The notes under the pieces were generated by a model. The model worked only from the letters and a program-made list of their open reading frames with translations. It was not told the origin of the DNA and ran no database searches. Positions 21,803-35,498 of a stretch of DNA of 64,000 nucleotides are shown here, piece after piece (positions within the stretch are counted from its first letter, which is position 1; each line of letters begins with the position of its first letter). The DNA is from Timema cristinae (lineage: Eukaryota; Arthropoda; Insecta; Phasmatodea; Timematidae), in contig JBCFYV010011135.1 of the NCBI GenBank assembly GCA_039000515.1, positions 11,826,468 through 11,890,467 of the forward strand. Reading direction: 5' to 3'. The position numbers and the translations under genes are program-made.

Positions 21803-22341
21803 TGTAACATATGTAGAGTATCCCTTTATGACTCATCTATGAAGAAACACGCGCATTTCAGAAATAATGGGAAAAGGATTACACCATTAAAATATATTTT
21901 CTATACCATTTTTCCTGTTAAAGGAACAACTCCGCAGTATTTGGCAAAGGCGCCAATTTTCTATTCCAATAAGAAGCTAGTCTTCACAACACCTGTCGCC
22001 AGAACTCTTTCTATTAGTTAGTTATTACACTGTGGAAGAAGGGAGCAAGAGGCAAGGGGTATGTCATATATAAGCCGATGTGCGTATGATTAGGGCAGCC
22101 ACACTCAGCCACACAAGTCGCTCTAGCACCCACACTCACACAAGCAACGCATTTAGGGACTCATTGGCATTAGCACTGGCTCTCGCAGTCACAGTCTAAC
22201 ACAGAATACAATAATTTACATTAATATCACAAGTGTGCATTGATATAAAGCATTTAATTGGAGTATGCATAAGTAATTAACAAATGTCATTTAAATAAAC
22301 CGTGTGTGAATAAACAGCCATCAACAGTTCTCTTTCTTACA
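21803..22341 (+). repeat. Candidate isolated LTR
   Basis: The segment starts TGTAACAT and ends TTTCTTACA, giving a TGTAA/TTACA inverted terminus typical of LTRs. Inside are a TATA-like CATATATAAG near 22063 and AATAAA signals near 22294 and 22310, in promoter-then-polyadenylation order. The flanks do not form a target duplication, so it may be a 5' LTR of a lost element. Downstream there are two GTGCT(C/T)GACCACGGAGC blocks (22369 and 22430). Confidence 0.35.
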
Positions 22342-23634
22342 TTTATTAATTATAACGATTTAATGAGTGCTCGACCACGGAGCAATTAACAGCTGGTTAA
22401 ACAGTAACTATTCCGTACAGTGAAGATAGGTGCTTGACCACGGAGCTATAGACAACCTAAATATTATCACAGTAATATTATATCAGGGAATTAATCCGTA
22501 CAGTTACACCCGGTATTTGCAGACAATTATTATTAGTGGGTTTCGCTTCCACAGTGGAACCATAATGATGTCCACAAGGAGCCTCTTTAAATTTGGGGCA
22601 GAGGGAGGGGGGGGGGGGCGAAGATTAGATGGTGGAAGGTTTAAATTGTATGTTTAAATTTCCAGGATGGTAAGATTGAGCTGGTTTAATTGATTAAGAG
22701 GGCTGTAGATTTGAACACTGAAATAAGCTGCAGACGTTTTTAACTCCCACTTTGACGAATAAATGAATTTATTATTTTAATATAGTTTTAAAATCAAAAT
22801 GATGGCGAAGGCTATTTACAGGTTTCCGACCAATTAAAAGTATACAATTTAAGTTGAACTGCTTTTTTTTTAAAGAAGTTCAACAACTCTTTTTGAAAAA
22901 TTAATTTTGAGATTAAAGAACAACGTTAAAATCATAGAGTTAACGTTTCTCTTTCAAACAAAGTAATGTTTTGATAATAGCAAAACATAAAATTTTAATA
23001 TAATGTGGGATTGTTTTATGTAAGTTATCAATGCTGCTATTTTTCTACTTGGAAGTAGCCATCTAGCCAACACGACCTCCCCTCAGAAGGAAGAGAGGGA
23101 AAGAAAGTAAATATCTTCCAACACCTTCTACGAGCAATAACTGATTACGTCTAAACTGTCCTTTAAAAAGCTCATGAAGTGTCACCTATCAGAGTAGTGT
23201 GGCTCTGCACCACACACGTCACCACACATTTTATTATGTACATGTATATGAGTGGTACCCAACCACACTGGATCGCAGTGCAACTCACCTCCACTCAAAA
23301 CGGTGGAGGTATTTGGCATATAGGACAAAACATGCGGTAAAGGAGATGATATTGCACTGTTCTGCATTGTCGGCTGTTGTGTAAGACATGCCATCACATT
23401 GGCTGATTGAAGTAATTTAGTTGATAATTGGAACATTGTTAGTTAAATACTTATTTAATATATTCCATTAAGATAAACTATTTGAATGAACCTAACGAGT
23501 AGTGATGAACGAAAAGGGTTAGTTTCTAAATAATACTTATAATTAAAAAGTAGAAAATTTACCTTAAGTTTATATTATTAATATTAAGTGTTATGTTTTA
23601 AAATAGGTCCATTCCTTTTGGTCAGTGAACTTAA
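22342..23634. other. No gene recognised
   Basis: Contains the paired GACCACGGAGC blocks, a G run near 22609 and AT-rich sequence. The small frames at 22430-22657 and 23182-23436 show no known motif. Confidence 0.4.
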
Positions 23635-25150
23635 AACACCAATGTGGCCTGTCTTCTTTTTCCTCCTTAAGCTCCCTTTTTTTTGTTTCAAGTCATCTAA
23701 TATTTGAATACTCCTTCTTCCTAAACTCCTTTTTCCCTCAAAATTTCCTTCCATGATATCGTGAAGACAATTCCTTCTAAGGATGTGTCCAATCTAGCTT
23801 GCTTTGTACCAAAGTATCACATTCAAAATTGTCATCTTCTCATTAACCCTTGCTAAGATAGCTTTATGTGTCACCCTGACCATACCTGATTTTTCAAGTC
23901 TTCTCCAGTACCATAATTCAAAGCTCTTCGAGTATTTATTTTCCATCTTCTTAAGAGTATAATCTCTGCTCCATTTAGCACGATGTCCAAAATATATCAT
24001 TTTATCAGTTTCTCCATCGAGTCCAACTTCAACTTGCTGGTCAGCAGTAATCTCTTATTGTTGAAATCTTCCTTAGTCATAGTGATCCAAGGCTTAATTT
24101 ATTTTGTGTAATAGGCTTCTTGAGCTAGTATACTTCCAAGAGACCTGAACTGCTCTCCGTTTTCCGAATTCTGGTTTCCATTTTTGACTTTCAACGACTC
24201 TTAATTTTTTGAAATCACCATCACTTCTGACCTCTAAATGTTTATCTCCATGCCATATTTTCTCCTATCTCCACCAACCATTCCATCATTTACTACAATT
24301 CTTCTTTAATTTTGGTCAGCATTAGTAGATAATCTGAGTATTTTATTGTGTTGATAACATGTCCTCTTAACCTGAAATTGACACGCCCCTTCAAGGCTCC
24401 TTTGACGAGCCACTCTCTATACATGTTGAACAGGCTGCGTGACAAACAACAACCCTGTATCACTCCTCTTCCTATCTCTACGCTGTTCGTCTCTCAATCA
24501 CTCGGCCTCACCTTCACTAGCTGTCCTAAGTACAGGTTTGCAATAAGCCTCCATATGATACCAATCTTCTTGAACATTTTCATAAGCTTCTTACACTTAG
24601 ATCAAAGGAACGCCTTTTTTTTTTTTGCCGATGAAACCAATGTAGACCTCTTCCTTGACGTCTGGCACTTTTCCTCTAATTATACTCAGCATCACGATAG
24701 AAACTTTGGTCCCTTTTCTTTTTCTGAATCCATATTGTTCTTCTTGCACCATACTTTCTGTTTTTTCTTTCTATCGCCTGTTGAGTATTCTTGCACACGA
24801 TCTTCCCCACATTAGAGGTGAGGCTGATGGTCATGTGGTCACTGCATTTCATGACTTATTTCTTCCTTTTTAGAACCACCATGACTACTTCAAGAAAGTC
24901 CTTGGGCCATTCTCTTGATTTGTAGATCCTATTGGTAATCCTTGACATAGCAATCATTAAACTATTGTTTCTCAGTTCTTTCAGAAGGTCAGTAGGTATG
25001 TCATCATCTCCAGCAGCTTTCCTACTTCGAATTTTCTTTGTTGCTCTCTACACTTCACTCTTTAAAATTATTTATTCTTTTGGTCTTTTTTTTACCTCGT
25101 CTTCTGCTTCAAACTCCAGGTTTACCTTTTCGTAAAATGTTTGTTTACAT
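23635..25150 (-). pseudogene. LINE reverse transcriptase remnant (RTE-like)
   Basis: Read on the minus strand, ordered pieces of a LINE ORF2 remain. A GRGVIQGCCLS-like RT motif lies near 24460-24410, then a decayed active-site region near 24350. The post-RT block FELWYWRRLEKSGMVRVTH (23794-24000) and a following domain continue to about 23640. Stops and frame changes occur throughout and the true order is only recoverable across frames. Plus-strand open frames over the same bases are shadows. This would have copied element RNA at a nicked target; it is inactive. The clade is uncertain between RTE and a Jockey/CR1 relative. Confidence 0.65.
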
Positions 25151-26223
25151 TATTCCCAACTCATAAGAACATATGTGTTATGTCACAGCTTTGGCATTTT
25201 AGGATTTATATTTCTCTTGTTCTAGTCTTACATAATATATATAAACGTTGATTTTTCATATTTATTTCTTGTGTTTTTTAGGTTTTTATTATTATTAAAT
25301 ACAATTATGTTTATAAATATTAGGGTTCTATACTATAATAAGATGTCTCGTGTGACACGCATGCACGCAGTGGTACCAGCACTTGGTGGACCCGCTGTGT
25401 GTGGACCTTGAGGTCTTGCAGTATCATTTTGCAAACAGATGCATTGTTTTTGTGTTTCAAAACCCTTTCAGCACTTTTATTAAAGTTTTGGTGGTGTTGA
25501 TGTGCGATGTTCTGGTTTTGTCTGGCCCATGTTCAAGCACTTTCATGTGAATACATTCATATACCAAAAAACAAATACGATAGTTTTTTGTCATTTTCTT
25601 GCACTTGGAAATATCTTACTTAACAAAAATTCATGTTTTTCGGACAAATCTATTTGATTCGACATCTTTGTACTTGGCCCAACGATGTATAGTTACAATG
25701 TTATTGCATTATTTACACTAAACCGCTTATATTAATTGAATATTGATTGATTAGACTCCTAACGAGTATCCATACAAACAAATATTGTGATTAGTACATG
25801 GTTTGACATAAATCATCATTATGTAATCTCATCCACTCCTCAGTAACCTCAGCTATCTATGGACCAACTATCTTACTCAAACACATTACATTTTCGTCAT
25901 CACATAATATAAGAGACAACCTTTCACAACGATAATTACAACCGGTATAATCAATATAAAAATGACAAGGGTTTATAATAATTTTGCCTTTCTAAGTTTT
26001 TTCAAAAAGAAGGTAAAATTTATTATATTCATAAAATAATAGAACGAGAGCTTGGAGTGTCGAAGTTTTGGAATCTCTGGCATAAATATTAAAAACACCA
26101 AATATATTATAAAATTAATAATCATCTGTACAACTATTAGCTGAATTAAGTGACTTAGATTTAAGCTGTGGGCAGCAAGACTTTTTTTTAAAACTGTGTT
26201 TTTCTGTCCGTTTGGGCCATACA
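25151..26223. other. No gene recognised
   Basis: AT-rich; no supported frame or repeat. Confidence 0.4.
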
Positions 26224-26432
26224 CTCATGAACTAATTACGCTAATAGTTTTAGGGATTAGGAAGGCTATATTTATTGGAAGTGTTCCCACATTTACGTGT
26301 TAGAATCATAAAAAGTATTTTTTTTAAACCCTCAGTATACCCTACTGAGATTCAAACCTCGATCTCCTCATCAAAGTCAGTCCAGCCTACTGAAAAAGTA
26401 GCACCTTAGACCACGTGATCACTGAGGCATAT
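26224..26432 (-). repeat. SINE family B, diverged copy
   Basis: On the minus strand: head with TGATCACGTGGTCTAAGG (A box region), B-box-like GAGGTTTGAATCTC, then CTGAGGGT and a TTCCTAATCCC-like body. This is the order of the better copies at 45.75 and 41.96 kb. The 3' tail is lost. Confidence 0.6.
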
Positions 26433-27987
26433 AGCAATACTCATTGATATTTGATAAATATTATTGTTTTTCGTGCATCAAAATCAAAGTTAACAGACTT
26501 TATTCTAATCATCCAATTGTCTATCCCATAAAAAAAATTATTTTTAATAAATTTAATGATACATAAACAGTACGATAGAGTCATTATTTTTTTTAGAGTT
26601 CACTAAATTTTGATATTCATGAAACTTTACAATTGAAATTAAAAATCATCAAATACATTTTTGAGAACACACTATTTTAAAACTACAGTTTTTAGGTAAA
26701 ATACGATTAAATAAGAATACTTTAAAAAGTAAAAATATGTTGTACTATTCAAATGAAAAAGTTTTAGATAATATATTTTAAACTCATATTGTTAATGCCA
26801 TCAATTTATAAATGTATATATTTTAATAATCATTTTTTAAAGCTACCATCAAATGTATTTGTTTTTTTTTTTACTATATTGTTATAATGTTATTTGTTAT
26901 ACAAGACATTCTCATTATGGAAAGTTTAAAGAAAATTGTTTTAAAGTATATTCAGGATAAATGAAATAAAAAAAATAGTTCACAAGTGAAATTACTACTA
27001 GATATATTGCCCTTTAAATTAAGTATGTAGTTTTATTTATAATATAAACGTCTTCATAAATATAAAATTGGTAAAAAATGTTTGGTTAAAAAATTAGATT
27101 AGATCCACCCAAATCACTAAAATGCCCTTAATTATAGGGTTACGAATAAATAATGATTTCTCTCAAAGCTATTTAACATATAAATAAAATGTTTAAACAA
27201 AATCTATTAAATATTCAAGGCAAATATAATTGGTGTTTAGAAATAAATGTAGGAGCCAAAATCTTTAGTTCAGCGAATAACAAAGTGTCACGATGTACTA
27301 TAATAACGAGGTAAAATATTAATAGTTAAAATTTTCCCTATTTGAGAAAGTATAAAAATATCAGGATTACTTTTGAATATAAAGTAAATGTTTAATTGTT
27401 TTGACCCTTTAACATTCTTACCATTGAGCTCCACAAAACTGTCAAGTTACCTAGAACCCTACATAACTAATTATTTTATATATAATTGACAAATATTTTT
27501 CTTCAAGATCTGACACGTCCATACAAACACCGCTTTAAAAATAATGGAGCCATAATACTGGTGTGATTATTTTGTGGATGAAAAAATCCTCAAATTACAA
27601 ACCAAGTTTCAAGTTCGAATACCATTTCAAGGTGTAGTTTTTTAACATGCAGTTGAGATAACTTAGTGTTTAGTACTAATGTATAAAAGAGAAATACAAT
27701 TTTTAATTGTTACATTACCTTATTTTTCAAAGATGCGTCATTAGTGCGTCTGATAATGGCATGTACTTTCAGTGCTGTGTCGTTTGCCTTTAAACACAAT
27801 AAATAAATGATTAAATAATAGTTAAAAAATATAGATTTTAATATTATGTTGAAAAATAAAAAACTGTTTCATAATCATACTACCCTTACTTATTTCAAAA
27901 TATGTTATCATTATAATTTTATATATAGCATTTGGAATTAAAAAATTCAATACTGCACTCTCAAATTATTCCAACTAATTCTTTCTT
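26433..27987. other. Very AT-rich spacer, nothing recognised
   Basis: Dense A and T runs and no open frame of note on either strand. Confidence 0.5.
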
Positions 27988-28385
27988 GAGCTGGTTACAT
28001 CAAGTTAAACTAATTACATACCATACAGTCATACATTGAATTAGTGCCATCCAGTAAGACTCATTCTACCCTATCCCAATTTTAAGTCAGTTATATCCAG
28101 TCCACCTCATTAAACCCTATTCCTTTCTGGAGCTAGTTCAATCCAGTTCAACACATTACACACTCTCCCTATCTTGAGCTAGTTATATTCAGTCAACCTC
28201 ATTACACATTATCCATACCTTAAGCTAACTCTATTTGTCCACCTCATTACACCCTTTTCCTATATTGAACTAGTTCTATCCAGTCCCCTTCATTATATCT
28301 TCTCCTTACCTGGAACTAGTTCTATCCGGTTTAACTCATTATACTTTATCCCTATCTTGAGCTAGTTCTATCTACTTCAATATAT
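27988..28385 (-). repeat. 46-bp minisatellite, array 3 (inverted)
   Basis: About eight to nine diverged units, the reverse complement of arrays 1 and 2 (TTGAGCTAGTTCTATCCAGT followed by CCTCATTACACCCTATCCC-like blocks). Confidence 0.85.
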
Positions 28386-28759
28386 CTTTCAGTTCCATTC
28401 CAATATTAGCTTCACATCTGCGTCATGGTCTTCCCACTGATCTTCGCATATTGGGTTTGCCAGTCAATACCTTGAGTATGGTTCTAGTTCAAAGTACTAT
28501 AGAATATTTATCTATACATCAAGTTTTATATCACCTAAAAAAATTGCTAATACAGATAATATTAAAAAAATATTTTTTTCAAAAAACACCTATTCATAGA
28601 AATTATTACTTTGTACTGTCAAATTCTAAGTTCACCGTCAGATAACACTTAGAATGCATCATCCTTTGCTCAATGTTTCATCGTAACCGAATCAACCAAG
28701 GCATTGTGAATGGGAGCTCTTATAGATATATATATATATTTTTTTTTAATGAATACATT

Positions 28760-29860
28760 ATTTGCAAAAAGTTCCTTTATTTTAGAAGTCATAGCCGAGG
28801 TATTCATGTTAGGTAAACGTACCTTGATTGATTTCACCATTTAGCGAATGATTAAAACTACAATTTTTAAATGGGTAAACGGATTTTCATGGTGTTAAGA
28901 GTCATAGCTGAACCACTCATGCCAGGGTAACCTACCCTGACCTATTCCACCATGAGAAAACAAAAAAAAAATTTTAATAAAATATTTTTAAAGCAAAAGT
29001 TCTTCCAAGTTAGATATGACGAGGCAAAGCTGAACCTTTCCTGTTAGATTATACCATAGAAATATTAAAATGTTTTGTTGTTTTATTGCTCAATTTTACT
29101 AACGAGAATCTTCAACGTGGGATATCTCCTCATCCCTTTAACACAATAATGTATTTATTGAACCAGGAAACGTAGTTATAGTGAGATGTACTAGGTTAAG
29201 CCGATGTAATATTTTTTTTAAATAATTAATAGATGCTTTAAGGTAGATTTGTGCTCATAGTGAAGGTTTAGATTCTTGAGGTAGCGTGTTCAAATCATCA
29301 TTGATACTTCTATTTATTTTCTTTCTGTATAAAATAGATTAGTTTCTTAGCTTTGGTATGCTGCCTAAATGGTTTTCTCAAATAAGTTGATAGTTTATAA
29401 GTTTCACCATGCAGAAATTAATTATATGAAACTTATATTTGGTGATTGATGATTTTATCCATATTAATACCTTCAATTTCACCAAGTTGATATCTGTTTA
29501 TTACATTATAGTAAAACAAATTATGATCTGGCGAATAGTTACGGTCATTGTTACTTAGAACTGTGATGATACATATTTTTTGTCACTAAGTAAATCTAGT
29601 ATAATTTTCACCATGGTGAATTCAATCAGGGTATAACTAATGTTCTCAGCCATTAATAGCTAGTTCTATTATGATAACCTCTTCTCCGTTGATGTAGATG
29701 GTATGACTTTTACCATGAGTCATTGATAGTTAAATCTATGGTGATACTCCATCAAGCTGAAATCTTATAGGTTTCACTATAGTAAAGCCAACCAGGTTAT
29801 GACTCGTTTAACTTAGGTGAATATCTTAGAGGTTAAATCAGACTTGTGTGTGTATGTCTT
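28760..29860. repeat. Degenerate short repeats rich in TTTCACCAT
   Basis: Recurrent TTTCACCAT, TTTACCATG and TTTCACTATAG blocks with variable spacing, often followed by AGTCATAG or GTTATGACT words. This looks like a heavily decayed tandem array. No frame is supported. Confidence 0.4.
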
Positions 29861-30440
29861 GAGACTATCAAACTCCCAAGAGGTTCAAACTAGAATTAGT
29901 AAGAATTAAATGCTCAGAATAGTATTTGCAAAGACTATAGATGGCTAAATTTGAGATGCTTATACCTAAGATAGCCAGACTTGTGAGGACTATACTTGGG
30001 ATGGACCGATTTGTGAGAGTAGAGTTGAGATTCTTATACTTCAGATGGTGAGCATTATGTTGAAAATACTTATAATTAACGGTTTTGAAGTGAAAAAACT
30101 CGATATGGTTCTTTTTGATAAGGGATTATTTTATATGTACATACTTGTAAGGTTCAGACTCGATATTAGAAGTCTTGAAATAACCATATTTGAGATGAAT
30201 ATACTCGTAATGTTAATACTTAAGATTGGTAGAATTAAAATGGCTGGACCTAAGATGGACAAACTTTTGAAGGTCATCCTCAAAATGGGCAAACTAGTGA
30301 AGGTAGACTTTAGATTATCAAACTTGAGATTAACGAACATGAGATGATCAGACTTGAGAAGGATAGATTCATTATAGATAAACCTGATATGACAAGATAT
30401 AAGACAGATTTGAGATGGTCAGATTTGGGATGGCCTCTCT
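29861..30440 (+). repeat. Degenerate tandem repeat of about 17-19 bases
   Basis: Recurring GAGATGG-CAGACTTG and GAGATG--TATACTTG words, loosely periodic. The repeat keeps a 100-codon frame open on plus (30045-30347) and a 69-codon frame open on minus (30131-30340). The predicted peptides are simply the repeat translated, so neither is called as a gene. Confidence 0.6.
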
Positions 30441-33400
30441 TTTATATGCGGATTTTTGGATGCTTGGAAATGAAAGGTAACTAACTGTTTAGACAAGAGT
30501 GATAATTATTATTGTTGGTATAGAAGCTTGCTTGAGTTCTATTTTATTAAACCCCAAAAATGGTTTCTGACACGATATTGGTAGATTGCCTTAATTGAAT
30601 GCCAATCATGTAGCGATGGTGCAACTAATTTGAGGAATAACCCATTAGCTCTTAGAAAATATTTTACCATAGTTATTTCTTAGAAATATGATGCACTTAA
30701 AGTAGAAAGGGATAATACCCGTTAAGGAGCTGTAAGATGACACCGTTTTACAAAAACAACTTTTAACAGATGTTTCTCGGAATGCGAGAAGGAGGAGGCG
30801 TGACGGAATTTGTAATGCTGTGCTAAAAACGCGAGCGAGCGAATGATGTTAAAGTAATGAAGAAGGCCTTGAATTGAATATCAAATAAAATGCATCATGT
30901 CTAAAGATAGGTCAAAGTGTAATGTAGAGTTCAGATTAAGACTAAGTATAAAGTAGGTTTCAGATCATGATAAAATATTGTTGTTTAGGTATTATGTAGT
31001 TTTCCGTTCTATGGTTAGATTTTGTGAAGCATGGTCTTGCTCGACCATCGAATATACTGTAAGTATCATGTGGTGCTAAAGATACGTCTAGGTATTATGT
31101 AGAATTCTGATCACTTTTAAGTAAAATACAGAATTCAGAAAGATTATCAGATGTTCTTTAGTCTTAATCTATTGTGGAGCCCAGATCAAGTATGGTATAT
31201 GTATATAATTCATAAAATATGATTAAATGTATTTTAAGAATAATGTGAAAATATTGATTAAATTTTGATTTATGGATAGTATGATTAATGAACTATGATT
31301 CATGGCTCTGATGCGTGTCAAATGATTATATAACTTGCAAGTATGACGAAGATATAAGTTGTCAATAAAGGAATCCAGAAAGTTAGTAAACATTTTCCAA
31401 AACATGCAATAATCTGGAAGGACGAGCATACCTCCTGTGAATAACGTTATCAAGAGGTTGGAAAACCTGTATTAACTTGTATCAAAGTATGGGGAGTGGA
31501 CTTTATAGGATGAGGACATATGGTAAAGTATACATATAGTATAGGTAAATTCATATGCTTTTATTTTCAAAGATAAGAAGTGTACATTAATGTTTAAGGA
31601 TTATACTTTTAATGAGATATGAATTTATCGTTATGGACTCAAGAGTTAGGGCATGGGCTGATCGGTCAAGAAGATTTTGAGTGAGCGCTCTAAGATAAGT
31701 AGCAAATTATAAGAGCTTTAAAAAATAAACAAGAAAGCGTATCCAAAATGCATCAGCATTTGCTTAAAGTGATTAGGATTATAGATTACACCAAGGGAAT
31801 TCAACTTTACGATTTTAGATATTATCTATCGTCAGGTTTTTGGCAAGCCATCGATCAATAAGAAGACAATGGAAGAGGTGTAATAGGTAGATAGAGAGAT
31901 AGATAATTTTATGTATTAAATATTCCGTTCTTACACTCTATGGTTTATACATGATGTATATAGAATATATTTGTCTTTGGTTCTTATTCTTCAAATATGA
32001 GATGTGAGAAGATATTTTGCGATGGCAAGTATTTGTAAGGATCTATGAATTAGGTCTGATAGGTTATCTTACTTTAAAAAATATAGATTAAATTTATATA
32101 TTTGACATTAGTCCATTTTCCCATAAAGATGACAAGAAAACATGATTAATATTTATATATATGCATGGATATTATTGGCATAATCAAAGTTTTATATTAC
32201 ATATTTATGAGCAAGGATTTATTTTCAAAGGGTTGAATAGGGAAAAGCCAATCTGTCTCATAATTTAAAATGTGTATTCTTGGTGATATAACTTAACTCT
32301 TTAAATATTTATTGTTTTATAAATGGTCGAAAGACGTTATTTAAATATTACATGTTTATGAAGATTGTATGTTTTTGGGTTTATCTGTTAGCATTGAGGC
32401 TATTATGAAACGCTTAGGTGTATGACAAACCGAGGTCCCAAGAGGTGTTTAAAACGTCGTCTTGGAAACAGTAATATTTATGATTAATTATAACGTCAAA
32501 TTGGTGAGGACAATATCCTATCCTTTCTGGCAAAAAGGGGAGTTGAGGGATGATTGAAAATAACTGTCAGGTCTATTGCTGTAGAGAAAGAGCACGTAAA
32601 ACCAATTATTTTCTTCAACTAGAGCTAAACAATGCTAGGCAGGAGTCGAACATTTTCAGGGTAGTGTGGTGATGAGATGTATCAATTGATAATTCACCGT
32701 TTTGGTGCTAGGTGTGCTGGGGCAGAAAGTTGTGAGAAGGTGGTGGTAGAATAGTAGTGGAATGGGAGAGGGTGTGAGGTTCGAGAATAGGTAGAAGGGT
32801 GTGAGGTTGTATATGATAATTAATTTATATGGGTTTAGTTATTGTTTTGAAATGTCTTAAAGCTGTTGGTTAAGTTTATCATATAGGTGGAGTATACCAG
32901 CAATTTCCAGGATTGTAAATGGAAAAACTTTAACATCTTGAACGTAAGGAAGAATTAAAGATGAGAGATGTGTGATGATGAGTAAGCTAAATTTGGTGTT
33001 CGAGACATTTAATGAGCAGCAGATGAGAGAGGGGAAATAAAAGTGAATTGATTTACCATTTATAGAGAATATAGCTTTATGGTTCTAGGGTTGAGCTAGT
33101 AAGCAGGGGTAACAAGATCTCCGTTTTTATTTTTTAGGAATGGAATGTACTGTGTTCATCTAAATGTTTAGATATTGTTGAATAATCAACCGTCATCTGG
33201 ATATTTCCACCTAAGGTTTTTCTTAAATACACTAATTTAGTGACAATATGCAGATGGGGGATGTTAAAATTGTTAAAGCTAAACTAATGCAGGATTACCG
33301 AATGATATCCGTCAATTTTACCTTTATGTGAAAATATTAAAATTTTCTTCAAAATACCTCAAGTATAATGGTAAAAAACAATTCAATAAAAAGTTTTCAC

Positions 33401-33810
33401 CGCATTCATTAGCAATACAAATAAATAATTTGTATGCCACTAACGACGATGAGTCATGGCAAGATTAGTGACGAGAATCAATAGTTTGTGTGACAAGAGA
33501 AATAACTCAGGGTAAGTCTGGACGAAGCAAAGTGGAGATTGTTGGAAAAGGGGTGGCAGCATCATAAGTGGTGGTATCTGGGGATATATGTGGTTGTAGC
33601 AAGGGGATGTTGGGCTGAGAGTATGATAAGGGATAGCGGCTGAGGGGGTGGAATGATTACTGGTATCGTTTGGTTATACTATACCTACCTAGCAATAGTG
33701 GCCATAAGAATAGGTAAATAGGTAAATTACACAGATGAAATCAGCGTCTTATTGGTCAGAATCTGTGGTAATGGTATGCCTATTTCATATATACTAGTGA
33801 GTTTTAAGAA
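30441..33810. other. Long AT-rich spacer, nothing recognised
   Basis: No convincing gene, RNA or known repeat over 3.4 kb on either strand. A slightly G-richer patch (32.65-32.82 kb) has several GGTGTGAGGTT-like words. Downstream Gr exons on the minus strand could lie here but none was recognised. Confidence 0.4.
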
Positions 33811-34242
33811 AAAATTAATGACTTCGAGAAAAACTGGGAAAGCAATGGCCTATTTTGTACCAGAAAAAAGTAAAGATCTGTATTAAAATAGATTAATAAA
33901 ATACCGGTATATTTGTGACATTAGTAAGATTTATCTAAAATATACACAAATGTAGGTATATCATAAAATAAATGTGGGATGAAGTAATAAATACTTTTAT
34001 TGAAGAACATATTTTAGCATCCCTCTCCTTTTTTGTAGCTCTTGAAACAAAGTGTTAAAATGATTGTAAATATGTCTTAAGCATGATATGACCATTTAAG
34101 GATCCAATTAGTTTAATTCATAGTTAATTTGATAAAAAATGAAGTTGACTACCATTATAGTTAAATTTAATTTAAATTAATTTAGTTATATGTTTTAAAA
34201 ACCTTGAAAACATAGATAGTTTGATGCAGTCCCTCTATTGAA

Positions 34243-34538
34243 TTATTATTATTATTATTAGCACCGCGTCTTACTACCCGTTCGGTTTGTACGCACTTAC
34301 GCTAATGTGTAATGGTATGTGATTGTGAGATGAAATGGAGGACCTACAGTTTAACGTGGAATCCCAACCACGGTGGAGGGCTGGCTTCCCCCACATTCAC
34401 AAATTGTGATTAATACACGTCTTTTCAGAGGTGATGGAAGGGTTTGTTGATCAGATAAATCTGTGCCGGGACCGAGGATTGAACCCCATACCCCCAACAC
34501 AGAAGTCCGACACCTTACCCCTAGACCACCAGGTCACC
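34243..34538 (-). mobile_element. SINE family A beside GrA1
   Basis: Same family as the 20.3-kb copy, with an ATT repeat on its plus-strand left end and the tRNA-like head on the right. CTCTATTGAA on both sides is the target duplication. It sits about 110 bases from the end of the GrA1 exon and occupies the same site in all three GrA units. Confidence 0.88.
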
Positions 34539-34652
34539 CTCTATTGAACTATTAATCAAAGGCACATAGTATAATGTATAACTTGGTGTATAATCTATAA
34601 TGTATAGCTTATTTCTAGTAATGGATCGATATAAAAACTTGATTGTACTAAC

Positions 34653-35498
34653 CTCTAACATCGTAGATTCACAAGCGTGCACTTATGACAAGAGCATAAA
34701 CGCATAGAAAGACATGTGTGTAAACATGTTGCATAACAATACAATTAAATTATTTCCCAAATGTACGAAAATCAAGAACATCAGAAAGAATGTTAAAACA
34801 GTTAATAGGATGAAGATGCACGCCACTGACGACAACACTTGGATTGAGTATGTTACATTGACTAGACGCACGACGCCAACTATGCCTCCACAATGCTCTG
34901 CCAAAATATCAACCTCCATCCACTTCACGACAGAGCCGTCCAGACAATGGTTTATGTATACCAGATGTTCCCTTATCATCAGGACTAGAAACGTAAAATG
35001 GACCTGAACCAAGTGCAATGTGGATTCCATGAAGCATAATATAATTACTCTAAATACATCCTCATTGATATAATGTTGATATAAAACCACCAATAAAAAA
35101 TTTCCAACTATTAAATTAATATAGCTTTCTTTCTTTGGGCGGTTAAAATCTATACAGCCTTTAAGAACATTTTTTTCCAAAGAGAAAAGCTTTTCAATAA
35201 TGCCGGCCATAATTGATTGGTTAAACACACAGTTGAAAATTGTAAGAATGTACGCACAAAGAACCGCACAGCTCATAATGCTATTGGCAATACTAGCAAT
35301 ATCATTAAAGGCAATGGTATGAGTAGAATACAAAATGTGTCCATATAATAGAGAAAAAATCAATGGCAATACAATCTTGTATGACATTTTCAAAACATTC
35401 GGTGGAGATTTGAATGATGGAGGGAATTTATCCAACGAGAATATACCATAAATGTATGAAAAATAGTTGAGATATTTGAGTGTAGTGTATATATCCAT
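34653..35498 (-). pseudogene. Gustatory receptor-like gene GrA1, first exon with premature stop
   Basis: Encodes an insect gustatory receptor-type protein (multi-pass chemoreceptor, family 7tm_7) starting at the ATG for MDIYTTLKYLNYF. The upstream in-frame leader has no ATG. Six hydrophobic segments are visible, with the family's LVNVTYSIQVLSS-like block before the fifth. The sequence is almost identical to GrA2, but TAC has become TAA at 34683-34685. This stops translation ten codons before a splice-donor-like GAG/GTTAGT (exon end 34653) and removes everything encoded downstream, including the seventh membrane segment. It is probably a pseudogene. The downstream exons were not found. Confidence 0.82.

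Noticed and set aside
24348..24815. 155-codon plus-strand ORF
   Set aside because: It is the antisense shadow of the LINE reverse-transcriptase remnant read on the minus strand.
30045..30347. 100-codon plus-strand ORF
   Set aside because: It is a translation of a degenerate short repeat, with an overlapping open frame on the other strand.
34014..34075. Candidate terminal exon of GrA1 (acceptor TTAAG, nearby AATAAA)
   Set aside because: In phase 0 it encodes only six residues before a stop, and in another frame a short hydrophobic peptide. Neither matches the family ending well enough.
34714..35007. Plus-strand ORF repeated at 42740-43033
   Set aside because: Antisense of the GrA exon; conserved only because the receptor gene is duplicated.
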